A stretch of 58,708 nt of DNA from Vicinamibacteria bacterium (GTDB taxonomy: Bacteria; Acidobacteriota; Vicinamibacteria; Fen-336), in the NCBI GenBank assembly GCA_035570235.1, contig DATMML010000059.1, forward strand, positions 1 to 58,708, given 5' to 3'. This document shows positions 33,226 through 41,566 of this stretch, piece after piece. Both the position numbers and the translations under genes were made by a program. How positions within the stretch are numbered: position 1 is the stretch's first letter; every line of letters starts with the position of its first letter. The notes below the pieces were generated by a model, which saw only the letters and a program-made list of their open reading frames with translations, searched no databases and was not told the origin of the DNA.

Positions 33226-34908
33226 ATGTTCTCCGCCCTGGTCGTGTCGGGCGGAGGATTCCAGGGCCTGGGCTTGATCCGCTGCCTCCGCGAGTCGGCC
33301 GCCGTCCGGGTTGTGCTCGCGGATTGTTTTGAGGAGAGCATCAGCCGGTATTTTGCGGACAGCTTCCATCCGGTACCGCGGATCGCCGACACCCAGAACT
33401 TCTTGGCCGCGCTCCTCGGCATTTGCGAGAGGGAAGGGGTACGTATCGTCCTTCCCTCCACCCAGCATGAGCTCCTAGCTCTGGCCGAGGGCCGGCAGCC
33501 CTTCGCGGCGCGGGGAGTCTTTGTGGGGGTGTCGGATCCCGGCTTCTTGCGGCTGGCCGGGAACAAGCGCGAGCTCTACGAGTTTCTCGGCGGGGCGGGG
33601 CTGCCCACCCTGCCCGTCGTCGATTTGCGCCGGGAGGCCCGCCCCTTTCCGCTGATCGGGCGGCCGATTGCGGGGTGGGGCAGCCGGGGGACCCTGGTGC
33701 TGCGGTCGGAGCGGGACCTCGAGGGCCGGGAGGTGGACGAGGTCGCAGAGAGCCACCTTTGGCAGCCCTATCTGGAGCGGTTCGAAGAGCTGTCGGTGGA
33801 CTTCGCTCTCGACGGCGCGGGCGAGGACTCTGGATTCGGCGTACGGCGAAGGGCTCGCACTTCGGGGGGGTTCGCGGTGATCAGCGAGACCGCGGAAGAC
33901 CCCGCGGTGGAGACGCTGATGCGGCGGTTCACGGAGCTTGTGAAGACCAAGGGAGCCCGGGGGCTCTTCAACGTCCAGCTCATCCGGGAGCGGGGGAAGC
34001 TCTATTTCTCGGATGTCAACCCGCGGATCGGCACTTCGGCTGTGCACTGGTGTGGGACGGGCTTCAACCCCGCCCTCCATCTTTGCGGTTTCGTGGATCG
34101 TCGGCTCCGGGAAGGCCTGCGCCCGCCCCCGTCTTCGGGCCGGCGGATGGTGCGCTACCTGGATCAGTTCTGGATCGACCCCGTGTCGGCCGCGGTCGAG
34201 CCGGCAAGAGCGGTCGTTTTCGACGTGGACGACACCCTTATCCACCACAAGAGGTGGATCCTCGGCAAGCTGGAGCGCCTCCACGAGGCCTTCCCCGACG
34301 AGCTGCCGGAGCGGGGGCTTTTTCTCTTGGAGGCGGCCCGGCTCGTGGAAGAGGGCCCCCGCGCCCAGCTCTTCGACGAGCTGAAGGCACGCTTCGCGCT
34401 GGGACCCGACCTCACAGCCCAGCTGGTTCAACTCTATCGAGCGAGCGTCCCCCACCATCCTCCGGTTTTCCCGGACGTGGCGCCAACCCTGGCAAGCTTG
34501 AAGCGGAGCGGTCTCAAGCTCGCCGTCCTGACCGACAACCCTCCGGAGTCCCAGCGGCTGAAGCTCGAGGCGTCGGGTCTCTCGGCTTGGTTTGACGTCG
34601 TGGTCTACTCGCGGGAGGCGGGGGCAGAGAAGCCGAGCCCGGAGGGCTTCGCGGTGGTCGCGGAGCGCTTGGGGATCCCGGCCCGGGCCTTGGTCATGGT
34701 GGGGGACAATCCCTACCGGGACGTCCTGGGCGCGGCTCGGGCGGGCTACGGCGCTTGCTACCTGCTGCGCCGGGCGGGCGGATTCTTCAACTTCGATCCT
34801 TCGATCTTCAAAGAGCTCTCCGAGGACGGCCCAGAGTTCCGGGTCATTGACACCCTGCAGGGCCTCCTTCCCTTTCTGGGGGCGTCGCCGGCCGGCCTAT
34901 CGGGATAG
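33226..34908 (+). CDS. ATP-grasp ligase fused to HAD-type phosphatase
   Basis: 560 residues. Residues 1 to about 320 are an ATP-grasp protein of the CarB/PylC type: N-terminal SALVVSGGGFQGLGLIRCL, GNKRELYEFLGGAGLPTLP, and the metal-binding end YFSDVNPRIGTSAVHW. Residues about 328 to 550 are a HAD hydrolase: catalytic VVFDVDDTLIHH, the threonine in LAVLTDNPPES, the lysine in AEKPSPEGF, and MVGDNPYRDV. ATP-grasp enzymes join a carboxylate to an amine through an acyl-phosphate; the HAD part may remove a phosphate from the product. The ATG at 33226 is used; the frame upstream only overlaps the previous gene. Its end overlaps the convergent YfhO gene by 12 bases. Confidence 0.87.
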   Translation: MFSALVVSGGGFQGLGLIRCLRESAAVRVVLADCFEESISRYFADSFHPVPRIADTQNFLAALLGICEREGVRIVLPSTQHELLALAEGRQPFAARGVFVGVSDPGFLRLAGNKRELYEFLGGAGLPTLPVVDLRREARPFPLIGRPIAGWGSRGTLVLRSERDLEGREVDEVAESHLWQPYLERFEELSVDFALDGAGEDSGFGVRRRARTSGGFAVISETAEDPAVETLMRRFTELVKTKGARGLFNVQLIRERGKLYFSDVNPRIGTSAVHWCGTGFNPALHLCGFVDRRLREGLRPPPSSGRRMVRYLDQFWIDPVSAAVEPARAVVFDVDDTLIHHKRWILGKLERLHEAFPDELPERGLFLLEAARLVEEGPRAQLFDELKARFALGPDLTAQLVQLYRASVPHHPPVFPDVAPTLASLKRSGLKLAVLTDNPPESQRLKLEASGLSAWFDVVVYSREAGAEKPSPEGFAVVAERLGIPARALVMVGDNPYRDVLGAARAGYGACYLLRRAGGFFNFDPSIFKELSEDGPEFRVIDTLQGLLPFLGASPAGLSG

Positions 34909-37305
34909 GTCCGGGCGGATCCCCGACGGCGGTCCTGCCTCCGGCGCCGGGGGTCGGGAGGACGATGGCCGCCATCCGAGGAAGGCAATGACCAGGGCCG
35001 CGGCCAGGCCCACCGCCAGCCCCCTCCGGAGAGAGGGGGGCCGATAGGTCATCACCACGTGACTCTGGCCCGCCGGTATGGCCACCGCTCGGTACCGTCC
35101 GTTGGCCCGGAGGACGGGGACCGCAGAGCCGGCCACCGTTGCCGTCCAACCAGGCGCGTATCCATCCCGGACCACGACCATCGTCGGACGGTCGGCCTCG
35201 GTCTCCATGACGATCTGCTCCGAGGATTCCTGGATGGAGAGTATGCGGCCCTCCGCCTGGGGCGTCTCGAGTCCCCTCCCTTCCACCGCTACCGCCCCCT
35301 CGATTTGCAGGCCGGGCCCGCGCGCCCACTGCTCCGCTTCCTCCCGCGTACTCGAGGGATGGACGCGGTGAGCCACGAAGCGCAAGGGGAGAGGGTCCCG
35401 CACCGAGTACAGATGGATCTCCAGGGGCCTAATGGCTTCGGGGGCCAGGAGCGCGCGTGGCTCGAGCGCCGGATGCTCGAGGGGGTCGAGGCTGAGGACG
35501 TGGGCGACTCCCGCCTCTCGCAGCCGGTCGATGATTCCGGGAAGGAAGAAACAGCCTTCGGCCTGAGGTGAGAGAGCCCGGTCCACGGGCACGGACATCG
35601 TGAGATCGGGGCTCAAGGCCGTGGGGACGAGAAGCCGGAGGTTGAAGTTCGGAGTCAGGGTGTCCCGGAGGGTGGCGAAGGTCCAGATTTCGTGGTCCTC
35701 CGGCCTTTCCGCGCGGGCCCGAGGGTAGGCCGGGCTCTCTCCGACGTTGCACGTAAAGAGGCGTCCCCTTGCGCGCAGGAGGGGGGCCAGATCCGCGACC
35801 TGGGCACTCGGCTCGTAGAAGGCGGGCGTGACCATGGGGTTCAGGCCCGCGCCCGTCCGCAGCAGGTCGGCGGCGATGAGGGCGCCCGCGGCCAGGACGC
35901 CCTTAAGGGGGGCCAGCCGCTGGGTCAAGACCAACACGGCCAGGAGACCCGCGGCGAGCGACACCGACCCCCCGAGGGCCGCGTCGTGCAGAATCAGCCG
36001 CAGGCGGTCGACCCGGAGCGCCCAGGCGTAGTCGGGAGGGAAGAAGCCGCCGAGAAACCACCGGGCCCAGTCCGGCCGGGCCCAAGACACCGCGGGCAGG
36101 GCCACAAAAACGACCCCCAGCCCCCCCGCCAGTCCCGCCAGGGCCCGCCAGGCCCGCCGCTCTCCGCGAGCGAGGGCTTCGAGTCCGAGGGCGGTGAGGA
36201 GGGCCACCGCCAGATGAACAGTGAAGAAGGCCTTGCAAGGATAGCGCCCGCGGTGCAGAACGGGTACCGCCTCCACCAGGAGCCGAAGGCCCCCCCAGCG
36301 ACCCAAGCTCACGACGAGGGCCAGAAAGGCCAGGATCAGGATCCGGCCGCGATACGCCCGGCCGCAGAGCCCGCCCACCGCCGCCGCGCAGAGCGTGGCC
36401 AGCCCCAGGTAGAGGCTGAGCAGATAGGGAAACCCGAGGGGAAAGAAGTTCTGCCCCCACCAGTGGTTGGCCAAGTTGCCGAGGTCGCCGTAGAGATTTC
36501 CGATGACGACCTGTACGAGGGTCAGAGGGTGGATCGAGTGGGCGAGCACGACGTCGATCGGGAACCCCGCGCCGCGCGCGCTACCCTTCATCAGGTCGTT
36601 CATCAGCAGGAGGGTCGGTGCGGCCAGACCCCCTCCGAGGATCAGGGCCGATCCGATCCGCAGCCATCCCGGGCGCGGCCGAGAGGAGGCGGCGAGAACA
36701 AGGGCGAAGAGAAGAGCCTGCGCGACGACCTCGAGCGCGGTGGTGGAAAGAATGATGGCCACGAGCAGCGCCGCTCCCGCAACGTGCCGCGCAGAGCCCT
36801 GCGAAGCGCGGAGCAAGGCGAGGATGACAAGCGGAGCCCAGGCCACCGCGAGCAAGTAGGCGTAAAGGTTGAGGGCCGAGAGACAGAAGCCGCCCAGGGC
36901 GTAGACGATGCTGGCGCCGCCGGCTGCCGGTCGGGACAGGCCGAGACCGCGGGCCAGGGCCAGAAAGGCCAGGGCCGCGAGCGGAACATGGAGGGCGAGG
37001 AGCAGGGAGAAGCCGCGTTCGTCGGGGAGGAGGGCTTGGAGGAGGTCGAGGGGATAGGAGAGGGTGGGGACGGTGAGGGGAACTCCTTGGTGCACGAAGG
37101 GGTTCCAGAAGCGCAGCTCCAGGCCGCGTAGGCCCTCCACCGAATAACGGCGCAGGGGAAAGAAATGGAGCGACAGGTCTCGGAAGTAGAAGCTCCGGCC
37201 CGAGAGTACTCCCTGAACGAAGGGGAGAAAGGATACGCCGCCGACCACCGCGGCCGTCCCCACCCTGGAAAGGAGCGTCTCACCCTTGGGGAGTCGTGGA
37301 AGCAT
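34897..37305 (-). CDS. YfhO-family membrane protein (GT-C-like glycosyltransferase)
   Basis: 802 residues. The first loop has YFRDLSLHFFPL, and about twelve helices follow. The soluble C-terminal part ends with the hallmark DGYAPGWTATVAGSAVP. ATG at 37305. It is transcribed towards the glycan-modification group at 29.6-34.9 kb and overlaps the ATP-grasp-HAD gene by 12 bases at its 3' end. By analogy with YfhO of Bacillus subtilis, it could transfer a sugar made by the GT2 at 31430 onto an extracytoplasmic acceptor. Confidence 0.87.
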   Translation of the reverse strand: MLPRLPKGETLLSRVGTAAVVGGVSFLPFVQGVLSGRSFYFRDLSLHFFPLRRYSVEGLRGLELRFWNPFVHQGVPLTVPTLSYPLDLLQALLPDERGFSLLLALHVPLAALAFLALARGLGLSRPAAGGASIVYALGGFCLSALNLYAYLLAVAWAPLVILALLRASQGSARHVAGAALLVAIILSTTALEVVAQALLFALVLAASSRPRPGWLRIGSALILGGGLAAPTLLLMNDLMKGSARGAGFPIDVVLAHSIHPLTLVQVVIGNLYGDLGNLANHWWGQNFFPLGFPYLLSLYLGLATLCAAAVGGLCGRAYRGRILILAFLALVVSLGRWGGLRLLVEAVPVLHRGRYPCKAFFTVHLAVALLTALGLEALARGERRAWRALAGLAGGLGVVFVALPAVSWARPDWARWFLGGFFPPDYAWALRVDRLRLILHDAALGGSVSLAAGLLAVLVLTQRLAPLKGVLAAGALIAADLLRTGAGLNPMVTPAFYEPSAQVADLAPLLRARGRLFTCNVGESPAYPRARAERPEDHEIWTFATLRDTLTPNFNLRLLVPTALSPDLTMSVPVDRALSPQAEGCFFLPGIIDRLREAGVAHVLSLDPLEHPALEPRALLAPEAIRPLEIHLYSVRDPLPLRFVAHRVHPSSTREEAEQWARGPGLQIEGAVAVEGRGLETPQAEGRILSIQESSEQIVMETEADRPTMVVVRDGYAPGWTATVAGSAVPVLRANGRYRAVAIPAGQSHVVMTYRPPSLRRGLAVGLAAALVIAFLGWRPSSSRPPAPEAGPPSGIRPDLSR

Positions 37306-37499
37306 CGATCAAGCCAGAGACCTCCGGGGACTCTTCCGATCCACCGCGGCCAGAGTGACCGTCCGCGGTGACATGTCTCGAGCCACCGGACACTAGGCCA
37401 CGTTACAACGCACACCACATCGCACATGGCCGGAAGCGCGGGCCACCGGTGGCGTGTCAGTCTACCAAACTATGAGACGGTGCCTTGCTGGACGACGGT

Positions 37500-37528
37500 T
37501 TGGCGCCATTCTTCGCTCACGCTATACT
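37500..37528 (+). promoter_or_regulatory. Candidate sigma-70-type promoter of the ABC transporter operon
   Basis: TTGGCG (37500-37505) is followed after 17 bases by TATACT (37523-37528), which matches the -10 consensus at five of six bases. This would give an untranslated leader of about 185 bases containing the hairpin at 37688-37708. Confidence 0.45.
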
Positions 37529-37687
37529 CAGCTCCACGCCTTTTTTTGGAGGCCGAACCTGCTACGGGTGCCGCGCCATCGCCACCACCACCGGCCCGGC
37601 ACACGAAGACTCGTGGGGCCGCGGCCGGACGCACCCGAAGAAACGTCGCGCCGGGCGCGCCATCGGGTCACCCTCCACCCGATCGGC

Positions 37688-37708
37688 CCCCGGCTCCCCT
37701 AGCCGGGG
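37688..37708 (+). other. Hairpin in the leader just before the ABC ATPase ribosome site
   Basis: CCCCGGCT (37688-37695) pairs perfectly with AGCCGGGG (37701-37708) around CCCCT. It ends three bases before GGAAG and eleven before the ATG. There is no following T tract, so it may tune translation rather than terminate transcription. Confidence 0.4.
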
Positions 37709-37718
37709 CCGGAAGACA

Positions 37719-38678
37719 ATGCCCGGGACAACCGTCCTCGAGATCGAAGGCCTGAGCAAATCGTATCGGGTGGGGCACCTTCGTCCGATCTATCGGCCGG
37801 CCCTGTTGGACTTGTCGCTGAAGGTGGAGCAGGGAGAGGTCTTCGGTTATCTCGGACCCAATGGGTCGGGTAAGACCACGACCCTCAAGGTTCTCATGGG
37901 CCTTCTGCACCCCGACCGGGGCTCGGCTTTCATCTTGGGGTCGCCCCTGTCCGAGCGAGCATGGCGTTATCGCGTGGGGTACCTTCCCGAGCACCCGTAT
38001 CTCTACGACTATCTGACCGCGCACGAATACCTCGACTACATCGGGCGTCTCTTCGGCCTCTCCGCCGCCGTCCGGCGGGATCGAGCCCGGCAGCTCCTGG
38101 ACCTTCTCGGCTTGGCGCGCGCGGCCGACCTGCCCCTTCGCCGGTTCTCCAAGGGGATGGTGCAGAAGACGGGCATTGCCCAGGCCCTCATGAACGAGCC
38201 CGACCTCGTTTTCTTGGACGAGCCCATGTCGGGGCTGGACCCCATGGGCCGGAGGCTCGTCCGGGACCTGATCCTGGATCTCAAGCAACGGGGTAAGACG
38301 GTCTTCTTCTCGACCCATATCCTGTCCGACGCGGAGACCCTGTGCGATCGAGTGGCTCTTCTCCGGGGGGGGCGGCTGCTGCGGGAAGGTCGGCTCGACG
38401 AGATACTCGAGCTGACCACTTCCGCAATGGAGGTCCTGGTGACCGGAGTCGACCGCAGCGTCCTGGAGGCGCAGACTGGACTCGTGGCCAAGAGTGCGGT
38501 CGGGGAACGCTGGCGGCTGGAGGTGGCCGAGGACCGGCTGGGGGCGATCGTGGGGGCGGTGGAGCGGTCGGGGGGCAGAATCCTTGGCGTCTCGCCCATC
38601 CGGCAGTCCCTGGAGGAGTACTTCTTCAAGGAGATGGCCGCCGACCACGAGGTGCCGGTAGGAGGGTTCGGGGATTGA
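37719..38678 (+). CDS. ABC transporter ATP-binding protein
   Basis: 319 residues. Walker A GPNGSGKTTTLKVL, Q-loop replaced by a proline/glutamate form YLPEHPYLYDYLT (typical of ABC-2 ATPases), signature RFSKGMVQK, Walker B LVFLDEPMSGLD and the switch histidine in VFFSTHILSD. The long C-terminal extension is usual in ABC-2 exporters of the NatA/CcmA type. ATG at 37719 with GGAAG upstream. Its stop overlaps the permease start as TTGA. The exported substrate is unknown; the downstream helical-repeat and thioredoxin-like genes suggest envelope biogenesis. Confidence 0.93.
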   Translation: MPGTTVLEIEGLSKSYRVGHLRPIYRPALLDLSLKVEQGEVFGYLGPNGSGKTTTLKVLMGLLHPDRGSAFILGSPLSERAWRYRVGYLPEHPYLYDYLTAHEYLDYIGRLFGLSAAVRRDRARQLLDLLGLARAADLPLRRFSKGMVQKTGIAQALMNEPDLVFLDEPMSGLDPMGRRLVRDLILDLKQRGKTVFFSTHILSDAETLCDRVALLRGGRLLREGRLDEILELTTSAMEVLVTGVDRSVLEAQTGLVAKSAVGERWRLEVAEDRLGAIVGAVERSGGRILGVSPIRQSLEEYFFKEMAADHEVPVGGFGD

Positions 38679-39436
38679 ACCGCCTGATCGCCGTCGCCGC
38701 GAACACCTTTCGAGAGACGGTGCGCGAGCGCGTGCTCTACAACCTGGTCTTCTTCGCCATCCTCATGACCCTCTCCGGGCTCCTGCTCGGTGAACTCTCC
38801 ATACGCCAGGACGAGAAGATCATCAAGGACATCGGTCTGGCCGCCATGGACATCTTTGGGACCCTGATTGCCATCTTCATCGGGGTCGGACTCGTGAGCA
38901 AGGAGATCGAGCGTCGGTCGCTCTATCCTCTCCTGGCCAAGCCGCTCAATCGGGATGAACTCTTTCTCGGGAAATTCGTGGGGCTCGGCTTCACCCTCCT
39001 CGTGAACCTGGGAACCATGGCCCTGGGGCTGTACTTGACCCTGCTCCTGACCGGTCGCCGGCCGGAGCCCCGGCTCCTGGAGGCCATCTACCCCATCTAC
39101 CTGGGCCTTCTCCTGGTCACCTCCCTGGCCTTGCTGTTCTCGACCCTGACCTCCTCGACCCTGGCCGCGGTCTGCACCCTGGCCCTGGTGGTCACGGGCC
39201 GCTTCTCCGACGTCATTCGTAACATGAAGGAAGTCGCTCCCGGGGCGCCGACCTGGCTGACGGAGGCGCTGTACTACGGGCTTCCCAATTTTCGGAACTT
39301 CGACTTCAAGGACAGCGTGGCCTACGGCGACCCCGTGCCTCTGGGCGTCCTGGGCTTTGTGACCCTCTATGCCCTGGCCTACATTGGTCTCGTGCTCGGC
39401 CTGGGCCTCAAGGTCTTTCGGTCCCGAGACTTTTGA
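38675..39436 (+). CDS. ABC-2 type transporter permease
   Basis: 253 residues, about six membrane helices. The N-terminus AANTFRETVRERVLYNLVFF and the segment VSKEIERRSLYPLLAKPLNRDELFLGKF are characteristic of the NatB-type ABC-2 permeases that pair with this class of ATPase. Start is TTG at 38675, within the TTGA that ends the ATPase gene. Its own stop again forms TTGA with the next start. It forms the membrane half of the exporter. Confidence 0.9.
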   Translation: MNRLIAVAANTFRETVRERVLYNLVFFAILMTLSGLLLGELSIRQDEKIIKDIGLAAMDIFGTLIAIFIGVGLVSKEIERRSLYPLLAKPLNRDELFLGKFVGLGFTLLVNLGTMALGLYLTLLLTGRRPEPRLLEAIYPIYLGLLLVTSLALLFSTLTSSTLAAVCTLALVVTGRFSDVIRNMKEVAPGAPTWLTEALYYGLPNFRNFDFKDSVAYGDPVPLGVLGFVTLYALAYIGLVLGLGLKVFRSRDF

Positions 39437-40314
39437 AGCTGCGCCTGTATCTCGTTCTCGCCCTCCTGCCCGCGGTCCCGCTGGCCCAGCATCGGCTCGA
39501 CTCCCTCACGGGTGGATTTCGCGCCCAGGAAGAAGTGCTCTACTTGTGGTCGGGCAAGCAGGTGCGCCGCCTTTTTCCGGGATTCGAAGCCCTGGCGGCC
39601 GACATCTACTGGTTGCGGACCGTGCAGTATTTTGGCGGCCAGCACATCTTCGAGCGCGGGAAGCGCTTCGACCTGCTCTACCCGCTCATCGACATCACGA
39701 CCACCCTCGATAAGCGACTGGAGATCGCGTACCACTACGGCGCCATCTTCCTGTCCGAGCCGCCCCCGATGGGGGCGGGCAACCCGCAGCAGGGGATCGC
39801 CGTTCTCGAGCGCGGGACAAAGGCCCTCCCCACCGTCTGGAGGCTGAGCCAGGATCTGGGGTTCTTCTACTTCCTTTACCTGCACGACGCCCACAAAGCC
39901 GCGGACATCCTGGACGAGGCCTCGCACATCCCGGGGGCGCCGTTCTGGTTCCGGACCCTGGCCGCCGATCTCCTCGCGAAGGGAGGGGACCGGGAGACGT
40001 CGCGGCGAATGTGGAAGCAAATGTATGACCAGGCGGAAGAAGGGGTCATCAAATCGAACGCCTTCATCCGCCTCCAGATCCTAGATGCCCTGGACCAGGC
40101 CGATCGCCTGACCGCGATGGTCCAGGAATTCGAGCGACGAGCAGGAAGGCGGCCGCGGTCACTGGGAGAGCTCGGGGCGCTGGGCGTCGAGCCCGCGTCC
40201 CGCCGTGATCCCGCCGGGCTCGCCTTCGATTATGATTCTGAGAAGGGGCAGGTCACTGTCTCTAAAGAGTCCCCCCTCTGGAGGACGGACTTCCAGCCAC
40301 GGAGAACGCCATGA
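39433..40314 (+). CDS. Helical-repeat (TPR-like) exported or anchored protein, unknown function
   Basis: 293 residues; not recognised. An N-terminal hydrophobic segment (LYLVLALLPAVPLA) could be a signal anchor. The rest is helical with TPR-like spacing (YFGGQHIFERGKRFDLLYPLIDITTTLDKR, then IAVLERGTKALPTVWRL), and the C-terminus has a small region resembling that of pilin-like or carboxy-terminal processing partners (RRAGRRPRSLGELGALG). Start is TTG at 39433 overlapping the permease stop (TTGA); its end overlaps the next ATG as ATGA. Tight coupling with the ABC exporter implies a role in the same process. Confidence 0.8.
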   Translation: MKLRLYLVLALLPAVPLAQHRLDSLTGGFRAQEEVLYLWSGKQVRRLFPGFEALAADIYWLRTVQYFGGQHIFERGKRFDLLYPLIDITTTLDKRLEIAYHYGAIFLSEPPPMGAGNPQQGIAVLERGTKALPTVWRLSQDLGFFYFLYLHDAHKAADILDEASHIPGAPFWFRTLAADLLAKGGDRETSRRMWKQMYDQAEEGVIKSNAFIRLQILDALDQADRLTAMVQEFERRAGRRPRSLGELGALGVEPASRRDPAGLAFDYDSEKGQVTVSKESPLWRTDFQPRRTP

Positions 40315-40820
40315 GGACCGCGACCATTTTTGCCTGGGCAGGCCTCACCTTAGCTCTCCTATCGGGGAGCGGGAACGCCCAATTCAGCCCGAGTCCCCCC
40401 GCGTCCGCTCCGCCCTCCGCGCCCTCGGTGGGGGACGTGATCCCCACGTTTTCCGCCGACGGCATCGACGGCTCCACCCAGCTTTTGGACTTCCCCCGGG
40501 GTTCGAGCACGGTCCTGCTTTTCTTCCTGAGCGGATGCCCCAGCTGCCACAAGATGATCCCGGAGTGGAACCGGGCCTTCGAACGCCGGCCGCCCCACCT
40601 GCGGGTTGTGGGCGTGCTCATGGACCAGGAGCCGCCCGGCTTCTTCACCGCCGTCCAGGTTGCCTTCCCCGTCGTCCGCGCGCCCGGGCGCGAGTTTCTC
40701 AAGAGCCTCAAGGTCAATCGGGCACCCCTCACCTTGCGGGTGAGTCAGGGCGGCAAAATAGACGACCTCGCGCTGGGGGTCATCGACCCCATCCGCTTGG
40801 GGGAGTTCTTCCGGCGCTAG
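40311..40820 (+). CDS. Exported thioredoxin-like protein (TlpA/AhpC-TSA type)
   Basis: 169 residues. A signal peptide (ATIFAWAGLTLALLSGSGNA) precedes a Pro/Ser/Ala-rich spacer and a thioredoxin fold with the active-site CPSC in LSGCPSCHKMIPEWN (Cys about 77 and 80), the cis-Pro in NRAPLTLRV, and a short C-terminal end. It should act as a periplasmic thiol oxidoreductase. ATG at 40311 overlaps the previous stop as ATGA. It is last in the ABC operon and converges on a methyltransferase gene with a four-base overlap. Confidence 0.86.
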   Translation: MRTATIFAWAGLTLALLSGSGNAQFSPSPPASAPPSAPSVGDVIPTFSADGIDGSTQLLDFPRGSSTVLLFFLSGCPSCHKMIPEWNRAFERRPPHLRVVGVLMDQEPPGFFTAVQVAFPVVRAPGREFLKSLKVNRAPLTLRVSQGGKIDDLALGVIDPIRLGEFFRR

Positions 40821-41566
40821 GCGGCCGCCCGCTCCCAGACCACGAGCGCGCGCATGCCCGAGAGGGGGGCCACCGCCCGCAGCCCCTCGTCCAGCCGGAG
40901 GAGAAACGGGGTGGCGCGGCGGGGCAGCATCGATCCCTTCTTGAACCCCAGACTCAGCAAGTAGGCAAAGCCGTTCAAGATCCGGAGCCGCGGAGGCCGG
41001 AACCCCAGGCTCAGCCACTCTTTTGGGGAGGTGGTCACCACGAGACGCCGGACCACGGCCGCATCGCCCTGGAAAGCGACCTTGCTCTCTCCTTCCTTGA
41101 GGTGGAAGGGGTCCCAGGGATCAAGCCCCAGGGTGCATCCCTCTTCGTGAAGCCACCGGTAGATGGGAAACGAGAGCGGGGTCACCCAAGGCTCGACCAC
41201 GGCAATGCGCCCGCGGGGGCTCAACACCCGGGCTGCCTCCTGGAAGAACCGGCGGGGCGAGGCCAGGTGGTGAATGAGGTCGAGACCGACCACGCTCCCC
41301 ACCGTGCCCCCGCAAAGCGGCAGCCCCAGGGCGTCGGCGGCCAAGTCATTCCACGGGGCCGGGATAAGGTCGGCGGCGATCCACGCGAGGTCTGGCCTCT
41401 GGCGGCGGGCATACTCGCGGAGGAAGCCGGGCCCGGCCCCGACCTCCAGGGCCCGTCCCGGAGCCAGCTCGGAGAGTAGGGCCTCGAACCACACGCCGTA
41501 CACCTGGGCCAGAACGGGCTTGTCCGCCCACACGCGCCGGTGTTCCTCGAGGCGTTCGCGACTCAC
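40817..41566 (-). CDS. SAM-dependent methyltransferase
   Basis: 249 residues. Motif I is ALEVGAGPGFLREYA (about 36 to 50), the acidic loop follows at AADLI, and SVVGLDLIHHLASPRRFF and LSPRGRIAVVEPW complete a class I fold. It may act on the glycan or lipid product of the YfhO protein encoded directly upstream, with which it shares a GTGA start/stop overlap (GTG at 41566). It is the last gene of the minus-strand cluster that begins at 47231. Confidence 0.85.
   Translation of the reverse strand: MSRERLEEHRRVWADKPVLAQVYGVWFEALLSELAPGRALEVGAGPGFLREYARRQRPDLAWIAADLIPAPWNDLAADALGLPLCGGTVGSVVGLDLIHHLASPRRFFQEAARVLSPRGRIAVVEPWVTPLSFPIYRWLHEEGCTLGLDPWDPFHLKEGESKVAFQGDAAVVRRLVVTTSPKEWLSLGFRPPRLRILNGFAYLLSLGFKKGSMLPRRATPFLLRLDEGLRAVAPLSGMRALVVWERAAA

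Larger units (their letters stand above)
37306..37718. other. Intergenic stretch between divergent YfhO and ABC operon genes
   Basis: About 410 bases, no convincing gene. It contains one promoter candidate (37500-37528) and one hairpin (37688-37708), both listed separately. The frame of the ABC gene is open upstream but reads as arginine- and proline-rich sequence. Confidence 0.5.

Noticed and set aside
35692-37131. A plus-strand frame of nearly 480 codons antisense to the YfhO gene.
   Set aside because: Low-complexity charged sequence, no known motif; the minus-strand YfhO protein explains the region.
37485-37718. An N-terminal extension of the ABC ATPase.
   Set aside because: Residues are Arg/Pro-rich, and ATG 37719 has a ribosome site just before the family's usual start.
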